A DNA stretch of 64,000 nucleotides from Marinimicrobium sp. C6131 (GTDB taxonomy: Bacteria > Pseudomonadota > Gammaproteobacteria > Pseudomonadales > Cellvibrionaceae): contig NZ_CP110629.1 in assembly GCF_026153455.1 (NCBI RefSeq), positions 248,001-312,000 of the forward strand, given 5' to 3'. Positions within the stretch are counted from its first letter, which is position 1, and each line of letters opens with the position of its first letter. A program made the translations under genes and the position numbers. Of this stretch, positions 17,113 to 26,304 are shown piece by piece. Under the pieces are notes generated by a model. The model did not search any database. It was given only the letters and a program-made list of their open reading frames with translations, and had not been told where the DNA came from.

Positions 17113-18045
17113 ATGCAAATCAAACTCGCCAACCCCCGTGGCTTCTGTGCCGGTGTCGACCGGGCAATTGATATTGTCAATCGTGCCCTGGATGTCTTTG
17201 GCGCCCCCATTTACGTTCGCCACGAGGTGGTCCACAACAAATTTGTGGTCGACACCCTGCGCGAGCGCGGTGCGGTGTTTGTGGAGGAACTGGAGCACGT
17301 GCCGGACGATGTGATCGTGATTTTCAGCGCCCACGGTGTCTCCCGCGCCGTGCAGCAGGAAGCCCGCGATCGCGGCCTGCAGGTGTTCGATGCCACCTGT
17401 CCGCTGGTGACCAAGGTGCATGTGGAGGTGGTCCGCTACAGTCGGGAAGGCCGCGAGTGCGTGCTCATCGGCCACGAGGGTCATCCGGAAGTGGAGGGCA
17501 CCATGGGTCAGTACGACGCCAGCAATGGCGGTGCCATCTATCTGGTCGAAGATGAAGACGATGTGGCGGCGTTGGAGGTCAAAAACCCCGACCATCTGGC
17601 CTACGTCACCCAGACTACCCTGTCCATGGACGATACCGCCAAGGTGATCGACGCCCTGCGGACCAAATACCCCAATATCCTGGGGCCGCGCAAAGACGAT
17701 ATTTGCTACGCCACCACCAACCGTCAGGATGCCGTGCGCCAATTGGCGCTGGAGTGCGATCTTGTGCTGGTGGTCGGATCCCACAACAGCTCCAACTCCA
17801 ACCGTCTGCGCGAGCTGGCCGAGCGCTGTGGCACCGAGGCATACCTGGTGGACGGCCCCGAGTGCATTCGCCGCGAGTGGCTGGAGGGCAAAGAGAGCAT
17901 CGGTATCACTGCTGGGGCCTCTGCACCGGAAGTGCTGGTGGAGCAGGTGGTACAGAGGCTGCGCGGCTGGGGCGCGTTGACGGCCGAAGAGGCCGCGGGG
18001 ACGCCTGAAACCATCAGTTTCAGCCTGCCCCGGGAATTACGTTAG
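17113..18045 (+). CDS. ispH: 4-hydroxy-3-methylbut-2-enyl diphosphate reductase
   Basis: A 310-residue iron-sulfur enzyme for the last step of the MEP isoprenoid pathway, making IPP and DMAPP. The three cluster cysteines are present: Cys12 (PRGFCAGVDRA), Cys96 (DATCPLVTKVH) and Cys198 (DICYATTNRQ), together with the substrate-binding His124 (GHEGHPE). The start at 17113 gives the standard MQIKLANPRGFC opening; an upstream in-frame start at 17068 would add a Pro/Arg-rich stretch unlike the family. Its stop overlaps the stop of the convergent fimT gene by 4 bp. It is the last gene of the ribF-ileS-lspA-fkpB-ispH group. Confidence 0.97.
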   Translation: MQIKLANPRGFCAGVDRAIDIVNRALDVFGAPIYVRHEVVHNKFVVDTLRERGAVFVEELEHVPDDVIVIFSAHGVSRAVQQEARDRGLQVFDATCPLVTKVHVEVVRYSREGRECVLIGHEGHPEVEGTMGQYDASNGGAIYLVEDEDDVAALEVKNPDHLAYVTQTTLSMDDTAKVIDALRTKYPNILGPRKDDICYATTNRQDAVRQLALECDLVLVVGSHNSSNSNRLRELAERCGTEAYLVDGPECIRREWLEGKESIGITAGASAPEVLVEQVVQRLRGWGALTAEEAAGTPETISFSLPRELR

Positions 18046-18569
18046 TCAGAGCTCGTGCAACTGTCTGCACCAATCGGCTCTCGACGAACCCGCCCCATTC
18101 TGGCCAACACCAGTTTATAGCCCTCGGCGCCATCTGATGTACAGATGGTGATGGTGCCGGCCTGAAAGCCGCCTCTGGGTGTCCCCGAGGCATGTCGGCT
18201 TTGCCCGCTGCCAACGTAGGACACGTAGGAACTCACTGGCTGATTTCCCTCAATCCGTACAACCCTGCCGTCCAGTGAGTGGCTGAGGATGAGGGGCTCA
18301 CCCTCATCCCGGACGCCGTTGTGGTTCAGATCGTCAAACAGCTCCCAGCCGTTCTCCCAGCCCCCCTGGGCCCTGAGTGTGGCTCGTCCGTTGCGGGCAA
18401 TAGCACGATGCCGGGTGGCCTGAAGGGCGCTCATCAAAGACTGGGTTGCAGTGTGTGCCCGGGACTGGTCGATCTGGCGCTGGAAAGAGGGCAGGCCAAT
18501 CGAGAGTAGCAGGGACAGAATCACCAGAGTGATAAGCAGTTCCAAAAGGGTGAATCCGCGCTGTGGCAT
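18042..18569 (-). CDS. fimT: Type IV minor pseudopilin, GspH/FimT family
   Basis: A 175-residue pseudopilin with a short leader and prepilin peptidase site in PQRGFTLLELLITLV; cleavage after Gly5 leaves an N-terminal Phe and the conserved Glu at mature position 5. A GspH-type domain follows, with the family's WENGWELFDDLNHNGVRD segment and a cysteine near the C-terminus. The start at 18569 is preceded by AGGAAAA; an upstream frame extension would bury the leader. It faces the fimU operon divergently across about 200 bp and is convergent with ispH. It is probably a minor pilin or DNA-uptake pseudopilin; the symbol rests on family and location. Confidence 0.85.
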   Translation of the reverse strand: MPQRGFTLLELLITLVILSLLLSIGLPSFQRQIDQSRAHTATQSLMSALQATRHRAIARNGRATLRAQGGWENGWELFDDLNHNGVRDEGEPLILSHSLDGRVVRIEGNQPVSSYVSYVGSGQSRHASGTPRGGFQAGTITICTSDGAEGYKLVLARMGRVRREPIGADSCTSSD

Positions 18570-18768
18570 ACTTTTCCTCCATGAAAACCATCGGCTCCCA
18601 CCAGGGAACCGTTCATACATCCTTGTTGACCACATGTCGCGTGTCGGCCGTCTAGAGCCGTGGCCTGTGGTAGCGTGGATACTATAAAGTCCGACTTTGC
18701 GTCCGTCCAGTGGGCGTTAGGACAAAATCGTTATAAGCAGCCGCCGGCTAACAAAGGTTCGCAGACTT

Positions 18769-19323
18769 ATGAATCGAACACATCCTGAAAATGTGAAAGG
18801 GTTCACGTTAATCGAGTTGATGGTCACGCTGGCCGTGCTGGCCATTGTGCTGACCATCGCTATCCCGAGCTTTACCAGTCAGGTTCGGGACAACCGGTCA
18901 TTGACCTTTGGGGATGAATTCGTGACGGCGCTCAACTTTGTTCGTAGTGAGGCGGTCAAGCGGGGCCGTAACGTATCGCTGTGCGCGGCGAATGAAACGC
19001 AAACCGGGTGCGGCAACGATTGGGGTAATGGCTGGCTGGTGGCGGTCGACAGCGCCGCAGAGAACGATAACAGTGTCGATATTGATGATGTGGATACCGA
19101 TATTCTGAGGGTGTGGGATGCTTTCGGCGATGAGATGGAACTGACTGTCACCCGCAATAACGCGGTGAGTTTCGTCCGATTCACTCGCCAGGGGGGGCTA
19201 CCCCGGAACAGCGTCAATCCTGTGCTGGCGACGGCGAAACACGAAAGCTGCACGGGGGATTCGGCGCGGTCGATCAGAGTGGCTGTGTCGGGCGCGGTGC
19301 GAGCTGTGCGGGTGGAGTGTTAA
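18769..19323 (+). CDS. fimU: Type IV minor pilin, FimU/FimT-like (GspH domain)
   Basis: A 184-residue minor pilin with the prepilin peptidase site VKGFTLIELMVTLAVLAI near the N-terminus and a GspH-type domain containing GNDWGNGWLVAVD and paired cysteines (CAANETQTGC; final CTGD...VEC). It is the first gene of the minor-pilin operon followed by pilV, pilW, pilX, pilY1 and pilE. In Pseudomonas, FimU with PilV, PilW and PilX forms the priming complex at the pilus tip. The next gene starts 3 bp after its stop. FimU and FimT are similar in sequence, so the symbol rests on operon position. Confidence 0.85.
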   Translation: MNRTHPENVKGFTLIELMVTLAVLAIVLTIAIPSFTSQVRDNRSLTFGDEFVTALNFVRSEAVKRGRNVSLCAANETQTGCGNDWGNGWLVAVDSAAENDNSVDIDDVDTDILRVWDAFGDEMELTVTRNNAVSFVRFTRQGGLPRNSVNPVLATAKHESCTGDSARSIRVAVSGAVRAVRVEC

Positions 19324-19326
19324 CCG

Positions 19327-19803
19327 ATGGCAAATAGAATAGTGCAACAGGCGATGTCACGCCAGCGCGGTGCCGGACTGATCGAAGTGCTGGTAACAGT
19401 GTTGATTCTGGCTACCTCTCTGCTCGCGATGGGCGCGCTGCAGAACCGGTCATTGCAGTTTAATCACAGCGCTTATCTGCGCTCGCAGGCCAATCTTTTG
19501 GCCTACGACATATTGGACCGGGTGCGTATCAACAGTGACGAATTTGAAGCCTACTCCCACGATTTGGGCGACGATGCGCCTGGCGGGGGTGATGTGACCA
19601 ATGCGGATATCAGTGACTGGTTGAACGCCGTCGCCGGTACTCTGCCCGGTGGCGAGGGCGGTATTGACTGCGAGGACGCCACTTGGGTGTGTACCGTGAC
19701 CATTCGTTGGATCGATGACGACCGGCTGGCGGCAGAGATCGATGAAGACGCGGCTCAAGAGACCACCACTTTTACCTATTCGACCCGGGTTCGAGCGAAA
19801 TGA
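19327..19803 (+). CDS. pilV: Type IV pilus minor pilin PilV
   Basis: A 158-residue minor pilin with the processing site QRGAGLIEVLVTVLILATS; Ala instead of Phe follows the leader Gly, as is common in PilV. The SLLAMGALQNRSLQ and SQANLLAYDILDRVRIN segments are typical of the family. It is coupled to pilW: the pilW ATG at 19800 overlaps the pilV stop. It is a component of the tip-priming complex of type IV pili. Confidence 0.9.
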   Translation: MANRIVQQAMSRQRGAGLIEVLVTVLILATSLLAMGALQNRSLQFNHSAYLRSQANLLAYDILDRVRINSDEFEAYSHDLGDDAPGGGDVTNADISDWLNAVAGTLPGGEGGIDCEDATWVCTVTIRWIDDDRLAAEIDEDAAQETTTFTYSTRVRAK

Positions 19804-20846
19804 ATATGCGTAGCCAGAAAGGTCTGTCTTTAATTGAATTGATGATTTCGCTGACTCTGGGCATCGTGTTGATGACCGGTGTGATGCAAATGTTTCTGAC
19901 CAGCCGGATGACTTACAGCACGCAGCAAGGGATCTCCAGTATCCAGGAAAGCGGCCGTATGGCCATGGATTTCCTGGCCGAGGATATCCGCATGGCGGGC
20001 TATATGGGGTGTTCTTCCCGCAACCCCAACCTGACCAATGGCCTGGAGGCCTCGGGTAACTTTCTGTATGACTTTTCACAGATGGTCGTAGGGTACGCAT
20101 CCGACACGGTGTTGCCTGGAGTCAATAACGTGGCGGATGACACGGACATTCTGGTCATCCGGCGGGCTTCCGATGCCAGTGTACATCTGGTTCAGCAGCA
20201 CAATGCCGGTAGCAATGCCAACTTCCGGATTGATGAGGAGCCGGTCAATAGCTGCTTGTTTGATGGGCAGCTGTGTGACGACAACATTGCCATCATCTCG
20301 GATTGCTCTAAAGGGAGAATTTTTCGCGCGGTCAATGTACAGGACTCGTCGGGCGGAGGTGCGGAAGGGCTCGTCGTGCACAGCAACGGTGGCTCTACAC
20401 CGACCAACATTGATTCCCAGCTCGGTGGCCAGCAGTTCGGTGTCGGGTCGGAAATCATGGCGTTCAACACCATTGTGTATTTTATCGCGCCCAGTGCGTT
20501 TCAGGGGGGAGGAGCGCAGGTGCGCAGTCTCTGGAAAAAAGTGGGGGAACGCGATGCTGTCGAGTTGATTGAGGGCGTGGAGCGGATGCGGCTGCAATTT
20601 GGCGTCAGTGACGGCTCTGGGACACTCGATCGGTACGAATGGCGGGAGGATATGGTGGCAGACGACTGGGCCAATGTGATCGCGGTACGGGCGCATCTTC
20701 TGGCAACCGGACTGGACAATAATGTGCTGCCTGAACCGCAGGTGATTCAGTTTGCGGGTGAAGCTTTGAGCGCGGATCTGGTGGCGGATCGCCGGATGCG
20801 GCAGGTTTTTACCAGTACGGTGGGTGTCCGCGGGCGCCTGGATTGA
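19800..20846 (+). CDS. pilW: Type IV pilus minor pilin PilW
   Basis: A 348-residue minor pilin, larger than the other pilins as expected for PilW. The N-terminus has the site QKGLSLIELMISLTLGIVLM, then FLTSRMTYSTQQGISSIQESGRM and the FLAEDIRMAGYMGC motif that defines PilW. The ATG at 19800 overlaps the pilV stop; a second ATG at 19806 is an alternative. It ends 10 bp before pilX. It works with FimU, PilV and PilX to initiate pilus assembly and present PilY1. Confidence 0.92.
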   Translation: MNMRSQKGLSLIELMISLTLGIVLMTGVMQMFLTSRMTYSTQQGISSIQESGRMAMDFLAEDIRMAGYMGCSSRNPNLTNGLEASGNFLYDFSQMVVGYASDTVLPGVNNVADDTDILVIRRASDASVHLVQQHNAGSNANFRIDEEPVNSCLFDGQLCDDNIAIISDCSKGRIFRAVNVQDSSGGGAEGLVVHSNGGSTPTNIDSQLGGQQFGVGSEIMAFNTIVYFIAPSAFQGGGAQVRSLWKKVGERDAVELIEGVERMRLQFGVSDGSGTLDRYEWREDMVADDWANVIAVRAHLLATGLDNNVLPEPQVIQFAGEALSADLVADRRMRQVFTSTVGVRGRLD

Positions 20847-20856
20847 GGTGAACAGT

Positions 20857-21438
20857 ATGGTATTGAACGAAGTGATGCAGACGGGTGCCACACCGGCTTC
20901 CAACCAGCGGGGCGCCGTATTGATTGTCGGTCTGATCATGCTGCTGCTAATGACCATTGTCGGGCTTGCCGCCATTCGGGGCAGCGGTCTTCAGGAAACG
21001 ATGGCGGGGAATATGCGTGAGCGCAATGTTGCTTTTCAAGTGGCGGAAGCCGGCCTTCGTGTCGGTGAGAGCCGGGTGGAAAATACAGAATGGGATGCGT
21101 CGGATTTCGATGGCGGCATTGCGGGCTTCTATCGAGACCTCGGAATTCCGGCGAATAACGCATTTGACTCGCCGATGCGCGCCTGGGGGGACGATGAGTG
21201 GGATCAACGCGCCATTGAGGCGGATTTGGAGCTGGATGATTCAGTTCAGGATAGCCCCCGCTACCTGGTGGAGAGAGTTACGGTGTTGGCACTGGATACG
21301 GCGACACAATCCGGAAGTTGTATTGATATTGAATGTCTTGATTCGGTTGAGGATGAATTCTATCGGGTTACCGCTCGGGGCCAAAGTGCATCCGGGACCT
21401 CAGACGCTGTCGTGCAGTCAACGTACAGAGCGCAGTAA
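20857..21438 (+). CDS. pilX: Type IV pilus minor pilin PilX
   Basis: A 193-residue minor pilin with the PilX N-terminus NQRGAVLIVGLIMLLLMTIV and the LAAIRGSGLQETMAGNMRER segment that follows it in pseudomonad PilX proteins. It has the usual C-terminal disulfide-type cysteines (GSCIDIECLD). The ATG at 20857 follows a GAGGTG ribosome site; an earlier in-frame start would overlap pilW further without one. It lies between pilW and pilY1 in the standard order. Confidence 0.9.
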   Translation: MVLNEVMQTGATPASNQRGAVLIVGLIMLLLMTIVGLAAIRGSGLQETMAGNMRERNVAFQVAEAGLRVGESRVENTEWDASDFDGGIAGFYRDLGIPANNAFDSPMRAWGDDEWDQRAIEADLELDDSVQDSPRYLVERVTVLALDTATQSGSCIDIECLDSVEDEFYRVTARGQSASGTSDAVVQSTYRAQ

Positions 21439-21483
21439 TTAAGGTTTTTTGAGCTTAACCCATGTTGAGCCGGGGATATAAAG

Positions 21484-24400
21484 ATGAACATGAACAGTTT
21501 TCAGACGAAAGGGTATTGGTCGTTGTTGGCTGGCTTTTTGGCGGTTGCCATCTCGCATTCCGTGGCCGCAGTCAATATCGCCAATGACCCGCTGTTTCTA
21601 CAGCAGCCGGTGCGGCCAATCGTCATGTTGAATATGTCGAATGATCATCAGCTTTTTTTCAAAGCCTACGATGATTATTCCGATAGGACGGGTGACGGTA
21701 ATGTCGATAACACCTACGTTCATGATCCGGAAGATAACCCTTACTATGGGTATTTTGATAGCGATAAATGCTATACCTACAATACAACTCAGAACCGTTA
21801 TGATCCCTCTCGAATGGTCGACAGTGATGGCTACTGTAACGCCGGAGTCTCCAACGAGTGGAGCGGCAACTTTCTGAACTGGGCCTCCATGACCCGTATG
21901 GATGCGGTACGCAAGATTCTGTACGGTGGCTTGCGTTCCACCGACACCGCTGACACCACTGTGCTTGAAAGGGCCTTTCTGCCTCAAGATGCACACTCCT
22001 TTGCCAAGTACTACAACAAATCTGACCTCGGACGCTTGACGCCATTCGGAGGTGCGCTCGATGCGGCCGGGGGAGCGGTGTCGGTGGGTGGGACCTCGCC
22101 TGACTCGGGTATTACCATCTGTAATACCACCGAGCCCTCCAATCGTAATCAACTGTCCCAGAATGTCGATGCGCCCCCGATTATGCGAGTCGCTCGTGGC
22201 AACTTCTCCCTCTGGGCGAGCAATGAACGGTGGCAGTGTCGCTGGGGGCAGGGCAGCAACGATAACAACTCGACACTGAGCGGGATCAACGCTTACTCAA
22301 GCAGTCCGGGCCGTACGACGCGGCGTCTGGGTGGGCGGGACTTCAATGTCAGGGTCAGAGTCTGTGACGCGAGCCTGGTGGGTCCCCGGAACAATGAAAA
22401 TTGCCGGGCCTACACGGCGGACGGTGGCGAGGAAAACCTGAAGCCATCCGGATTATTGCAGGAGTTTGGTGAAGACGGTCGAATACTGTACGGCCTGATG
22501 ACCGGCTCTTATGCCAAAAATAAATCGGGGGGGGTGTTGCGTAAAAACGTCGGCGATCTGAGTCAGGAGATTAATGACGATGGGACCTTCGTTCGTCCAG
22601 AGGGGGAGGGCATCAACACCTACAATGGAATTATTAGCACCCTGGATCGCCTGAGAATCTATGGCTACCGGTTTGATGACGGCACCTACCACCGCGGCAG
22701 CCACGGTTTTGATAACAGTGGCAGTGACGGTTGTCTATGGTCGCGAAGCGCATTTTCCGACGGGCACTGCTCCAACTGGGGTAATCCACAGTCGGAGATC
22801 TATCTGGAATCACTGCGTTATCTGGGGGGCTTCGATGCCCAGAGCGACTACGATGCAGACGATTCATCGTATATTACCGGACTCAATACTGCGGACTGGG
22901 TGGCACCGGTCACTAACGACAATTATTGTGCGCCGCTGAACGTCATTCAGTTCAATGCCTCCACTAGCTCTTACGACGGTGATCTGGCAGATGGTGTCGC
23001 CTCCGACATTGGCTTGACCAGCATCAATGCCGCGACTAACTCGGTCGGCAGTGCAGAAGACCTGCATGGTAAGGATTATTTCGTCGGTGCGATTAGCGGG
23101 GCAGAGGGTGCCAATGCCGACCAGCTATGTACGCCCAAGCGGGTGAATGGCCTGGCGGATGTGCGCGGTACCTGTCCTGACGCACCGCGACTTGACGGGT
23201 CTTATAAAATTGCGGGTCTCGCCTACCACGCGAGAACGGAAGGTATTTCACTGAAAGGTGTGACCGAGGCGTCCTCTCAGGAGGTGCTGACTTACGGCGT
23301 GACGCTGGCCCCGGCCATTCCGCAGGTGTCCATTCCGGTACCCGGATCTACTACAGAGCGGATTACCCTGTTGCCTGCTTGCCGCAACACCAATTCAACG
23401 CTGAATAGTCCTGCCAACTGCGCGCTGGTGGACTTTAAAGTGGTGGAGCAGGATGTGGAACGTGATGAGGATGGCAATGAGACGCGTACCGGTAAGCTCT
23501 ATGTCAACTGGGAAGACAGTGAGCAGGGGGGTGACTTTGACCAGGATATGTGGGGCATTATTGAGTACGCCGTCACCGCCGATAAAGTCGATGTAACCAC
23601 TCAGGTGATTGCCCAATCCACCGGTGACCCCATGGGCTTCGGGTACGTCATCGGTGGAACTGAGGCCGACGGCTTCCATGTGCACTCAGGGGTCAACGGG
23701 TTCCGCTATACTTCGGCCTATCCGGACCTGTTTGACGGCTGCGGTAATACCGACGGTACGCGCTGTTCCTGCCGGGTAGGCAGCGGGTTTGGTGGTACCG
23801 CCGGCCCTTGTAATTACTCGAGCGCGGACGCACAGGCCCGCACCCAGAGTTATGAAATTGGCTCGTCCGCCGAGCTGCTGCAGCCACCGCTATACTACGC
23901 TGCAAAATGGGGCGGCTTTGCGGAAGACGTCAAGGTGGAAGATGTCAAAGACGGTGATGTTGAATCTTATTATTTCGCAACCGATCCCAAGGAACTCGAA
24001 GATGGTCTGCGTCGACTGTTTGGTCAGGTCGAGGCGAGAATTGGTTCGGCGGCCTCGGTGGCGACCAACTCGACCAACCTGACTGAGGGATCCTTTGTTT
24101 TCCAGGCCCGATTTAACAGCGAAGACTGGTCCGGTGAGCTCTTGGCATTCGAGGTGGGTAGTGATAACTCCATCAGTGACACATCCGCTTACTCGACCGA
24201 CGCCACGATGAGAACCTCTGAGGCGCTGCCGCCCAGACGGATCATTTCAGTCAATGAAGCGGGTGATCAGATCAATTTCCAGTGGAGCAGCCTCTCGGCA
24301 GGTCAGCAAGCGCTGCTAAACGGCGAAGATGGCCGAGGTGAGGATCGCCTGCGCTGGCTGTGGGGCAGTAACGCCAATGAAACTGCAACGGGAGGGCTGC

Positions 24401-25860
24401 GCCAGCGCCCGCGCGGCCGTGCGTTGGGAGATATCGTCAATTCAAGCCCGGTGTATCTGGGTGAGCGGGATCGTGGTTATAGGTTGTTAGGTGGCACGGA
24501 GGGTAGTCGTTACGCGGCCTACTTGCGCGACGATAAGCGAGAGCAACCCCACACCCTATTTGTTGGCGCAAACGACGGTATGCTACACGCCTTCGATGTG
24601 GAAAATGATGTGCTGCGAGAGCTGTTTGCTTACGTCCCCGGTGGTGTCTACGATAAACTCGCAAATATTTCAAAGCCTAATTACGGTAGTCAGGATAACC
24701 CCCATAAGTACACAGTCGACGGGCCGCTGGCAGTTGGTGATGCCTACTTTAATGACCGCTGGCGCAGTGTCGTGGTGGGTACGCTCGGCGGTGGTGGCAA
24801 AGGAGTGTTTGCTCTGGATGTAACAAATCGGAATAATCCGCAGGTCATTTTTGAGCTCAATGGCGATGACGTTCCTGGTCTTGGTCATGTGATGGGGGCG
24901 CCATTGATTGTCAAAATGGCGGATGGAAAGTGGGCTGCGGTATTTGGTAACGGGTATGGCAGTGACAGTAATTCATCGCAGCTTTTTGTCGTCGATTTTG
25001 ATAATCCCGACAGCCCGACTGTACTTGATGCTGGTGCCGGACGAGGCTTGTCGGGTGTGGCGCTTCTGGGGAATGCTTACGGTCAGGTACAAGCGGCATA
25101 TGCCGGGGACCTTCAGGGGAATCTATGGAAGTTCGACCTCAGTGGCAGTAACAACCGGAACGGCTGGGGCCGAGTCTATGGTGGAGCCATGTTCCAGGCC
25201 AGAGATGAAAATGGCAACCCTCAACCAATATTTGGCGCGCCGACCCTGGGCCGAAACGACGAAAAGGGTAATGCCGTCATGGTGTATTTTGGTACGGGTA
25301 AGTACTTCGAAATCAATGACAACAACGTTACGGCCAATGATCCGGATCACCACAGCTTTTACGCCATCGCGGATACTAACACAGCGCACAGTGGCGACCG
25401 TACCAGTTTCCTGCATCAGCGGTTTATCCAAGACAATGGCACAACCCGGGTGGTGAACGATGGTACCGGCGTCGATTGGACAGCCGACGATGGCTGGTTT
25501 ATGGATTTCAGTACCCGGGTCGGGGAGCGCGTGATCAACAAGCCTCTGTTGCTGTACGATAAGCTCATTTTCCCCACCATCATTCCGTCGGCCACGCCGT
25601 GCCAGTTTGGCGGCCAGAGCTGGTTGATGGAGTTGCCAGCTGTGGGCAACCGTAACGTGGGCGAAAGTATTTTGGCGCAAGATGGCGAAAATCCCAATCA
25701 GCTAAATGACTCGTTGATTCTTGGTGACCCGACCCACAATCTGGTTGATAATGAAACGGGCAAACTGATCAGCAGTACCTCGGATGGTTCGTTGCGTGAA
25801 GATGACACTAACGTTCCGAAGGGGACTTACGGCCGCCAGTCCTGGCGCCAGCTTCGCTAA
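21484..25860 (+). CDS. pilY1: Type IV pilus tip protein / adhesin PilY1
   Basis: A 1458-residue secreted protein, the PilC/PilY1 factor needed for pilus extension, adhesion and surface sensing. A signal peptide ends near VAA-VNIAND (about residue 30). The N-terminal part begins RPIVMLNMSNDHQLFFKAY and carries an Asp-rich SDRTGDGNVDNTY loop; it lacks the von Willebrand A-type MIDAS domain of P. aeruginosa PilY1. The C-terminal third is the conserved beta-propeller, with ALGDIVNSSPVYLG and the diagnostic NDGMLHAFD (about residues 1029-1037), then GHVMGAPLIVKMADGKWA. It is longer than the P. aeruginosa protein (about 1160 residues). It sits between pilX and pilE, with no pilY2 gene between them. 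Confidence 0.95.
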   Translation: MNMNSFQTKGYWSLLAGFLAVAISHSVAAVNIANDPLFLQQPVRPIVMLNMSNDHQLFFKAYDDYSDRTGDGNVDNTYVHDPEDNPYYGYFDSDKCYTYNTTQNRYDPSRMVDSDGYCNAGVSNEWSGNFLNWASMTRMDAVRKILYGGLRSTDTADTTVLERAFLPQDAHSFAKYYNKSDLGRLTPFGGALDAAGGAVSVGGTSPDSGITICNTTEPSNRNQLSQNVDAPPIMRVARGNFSLWASNERWQCRWGQGSNDNNSTLSGINAYSSSPGRTTRRLGGRDFNVRVRVCDASLVGPRNNENCRAYTADGGEENLKPSGLLQEFGEDGRILYGLMTGSYAKNKSGGVLRKNVGDLSQEINDDGTFVRPEGEGINTYNGIISTLDRLRIYGYRFDDGTYHRGSHGFDNSGSDGCLWSRSAFSDGHCSNWGNPQSEIYLESLRYLGGFDAQSDYDADDSSYITGLNTADWVAPVTNDNYCAPLNVIQFNASTSSYDGDLADGVASDIGLTSINAATNSVGSAEDLHGKDYFVGAISGAEGANADQLCTPKRVNGLADVRGTCPDAPRLDGSYKIAGLAYHARTEGISLKGVTEASSQEVLTYGVTLAPAIPQVSIPVPGSTTERITLLPACRNTNSTLNSPANCALVDFKVVEQDVERDEDGNETRTGKLYVNWEDSEQGGDFDQDMWGIIEYAVTADKVDVTTQVIAQSTGDPMGFGYVIGGTEADGFHVHSGVNGFRYTSAYPDLFDGCGNTDGTRCSCRVGSGFGGTAGPCNYSSADAQARTQSYEIGSSAELLQPPLYYAAKWGGFAEDVKVEDVKDGDVESYYFATDPKELEDGLRRLFGQVEARIGSAASVATNSTNLTEGSFVFQARFNSEDWSGELLAFEVGSDNSISDTSAYSTDATMRTSEALPPRRIISVNEAGDQINFQWSSLSAGQQALLNGEDGRGEDRLRWLWGSNANETATGGLRQRPRGRALGDIVNSSPVYLGERDRGYRLLGGTEGSRYAAYLRDDKREQPHTLFVGANDGMLHAFDVENDVLRELFAYVPGGVYDKLANISKPNYGSQDNPHKYTVDGPLAVGDAYFNDRWRSVVVGTLGGGGKGVFALDVTNRNNPQVIFELNGDDVPGLGHVMGAPLIVKMADGKWAAVFGNGYGSDSNSSQLFVVDFDNPDSPTVLDAGAGRGLSGVALLGNAYGQVQAAYAGDLQGNLWKFDLSGSNNRNGWGRVYGGAMFQARDENGNPQPIFGAPTLGRNDEKGNAVMVYFGTGKYFEINDNNVTANDPDHHSFYAIADTNTAHSGDRTSFLHQRFIQDNGTTRVVNDGTGVDWTADDGWFMDFSTRVGERVINKPLLLYDKLIFPTIIPSATPCQFGGQSWLMELPAVGNRNVGESILAQDGENPNQLNDSLILGDPTHNLVDNETGKLISSTSDGSLREDDTNVPKGTYGRQSWRQLR

Positions 25861-25877
25861 TAAATGGGGGGGAGATA

Positions 25878-26279
25878 ATGAAGTCGGGTCACAATACAGG
25901 GTTTACCTTGTTGGAGGTAATGATCGTGGTGGCGATCATTGGCATCATCGCGAGTGTCGCTTATGCGTCCTATACCAACCAGGTGATGCGCACCAACCGG
26001 TCGGACGCAATCGCGATGCTCAACGATGCGAGCCAGCGTTTGCAGCGTTGCTATACGACGTACAGCCGTTACGATAGTGATGACTGCGCCGCATTTTCGA
26101 CCTACGAGGCGGGTGTCGAATCTTCCGAGGGGTACTACGAGGTGGAGCTGACGGCGTCAACGGCGACGACCTACACGCTGACGGCAACCCCTATCAGGGC
26201 TCCTCAAACAAATGACACTAATTGCCCAACGCTTACCTTGACTCACGCGGGTGTGCGCTCCCCTGAGGATTGTTGGTAA
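25878..26279 (+). CDS. pilE: Type IV minor pilin PilE
   Basis: A 133-residue type IV pilin with a short leader and site NTGFTLLEVMIVVAIIGII, followed by ASVAYASYTNQVMRTNRSDA, the usual PilE sequence. A paired cysteine loop (CYTTYSRYDSDDC) and a C-terminal pair (NCP...EDCW) suggest two disulfides. A strong GGGGGAG precedes the ATG. It is the last gene of the minor-pilin operon and is convergent with pilR. It is more likely a minor pilin than the major PilA subunit, which is not in this window. Confidence 0.9.
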   Translation: MKSGHNTGFTLLEVMIVVAIIGIIASVAYASYTNQVMRTNRSDAIAMLNDASQRLQRCYTTYSRYDSDDCAAFSTYEAGVESSEGYYEVELTASTATTYTLTATPIRAPQTNDTNCPTLTLTHAGVRSPEDCW

Positions 26280-26304
26280 ACCCTTTATGGTTTAGGGCAG
26301 TGAA

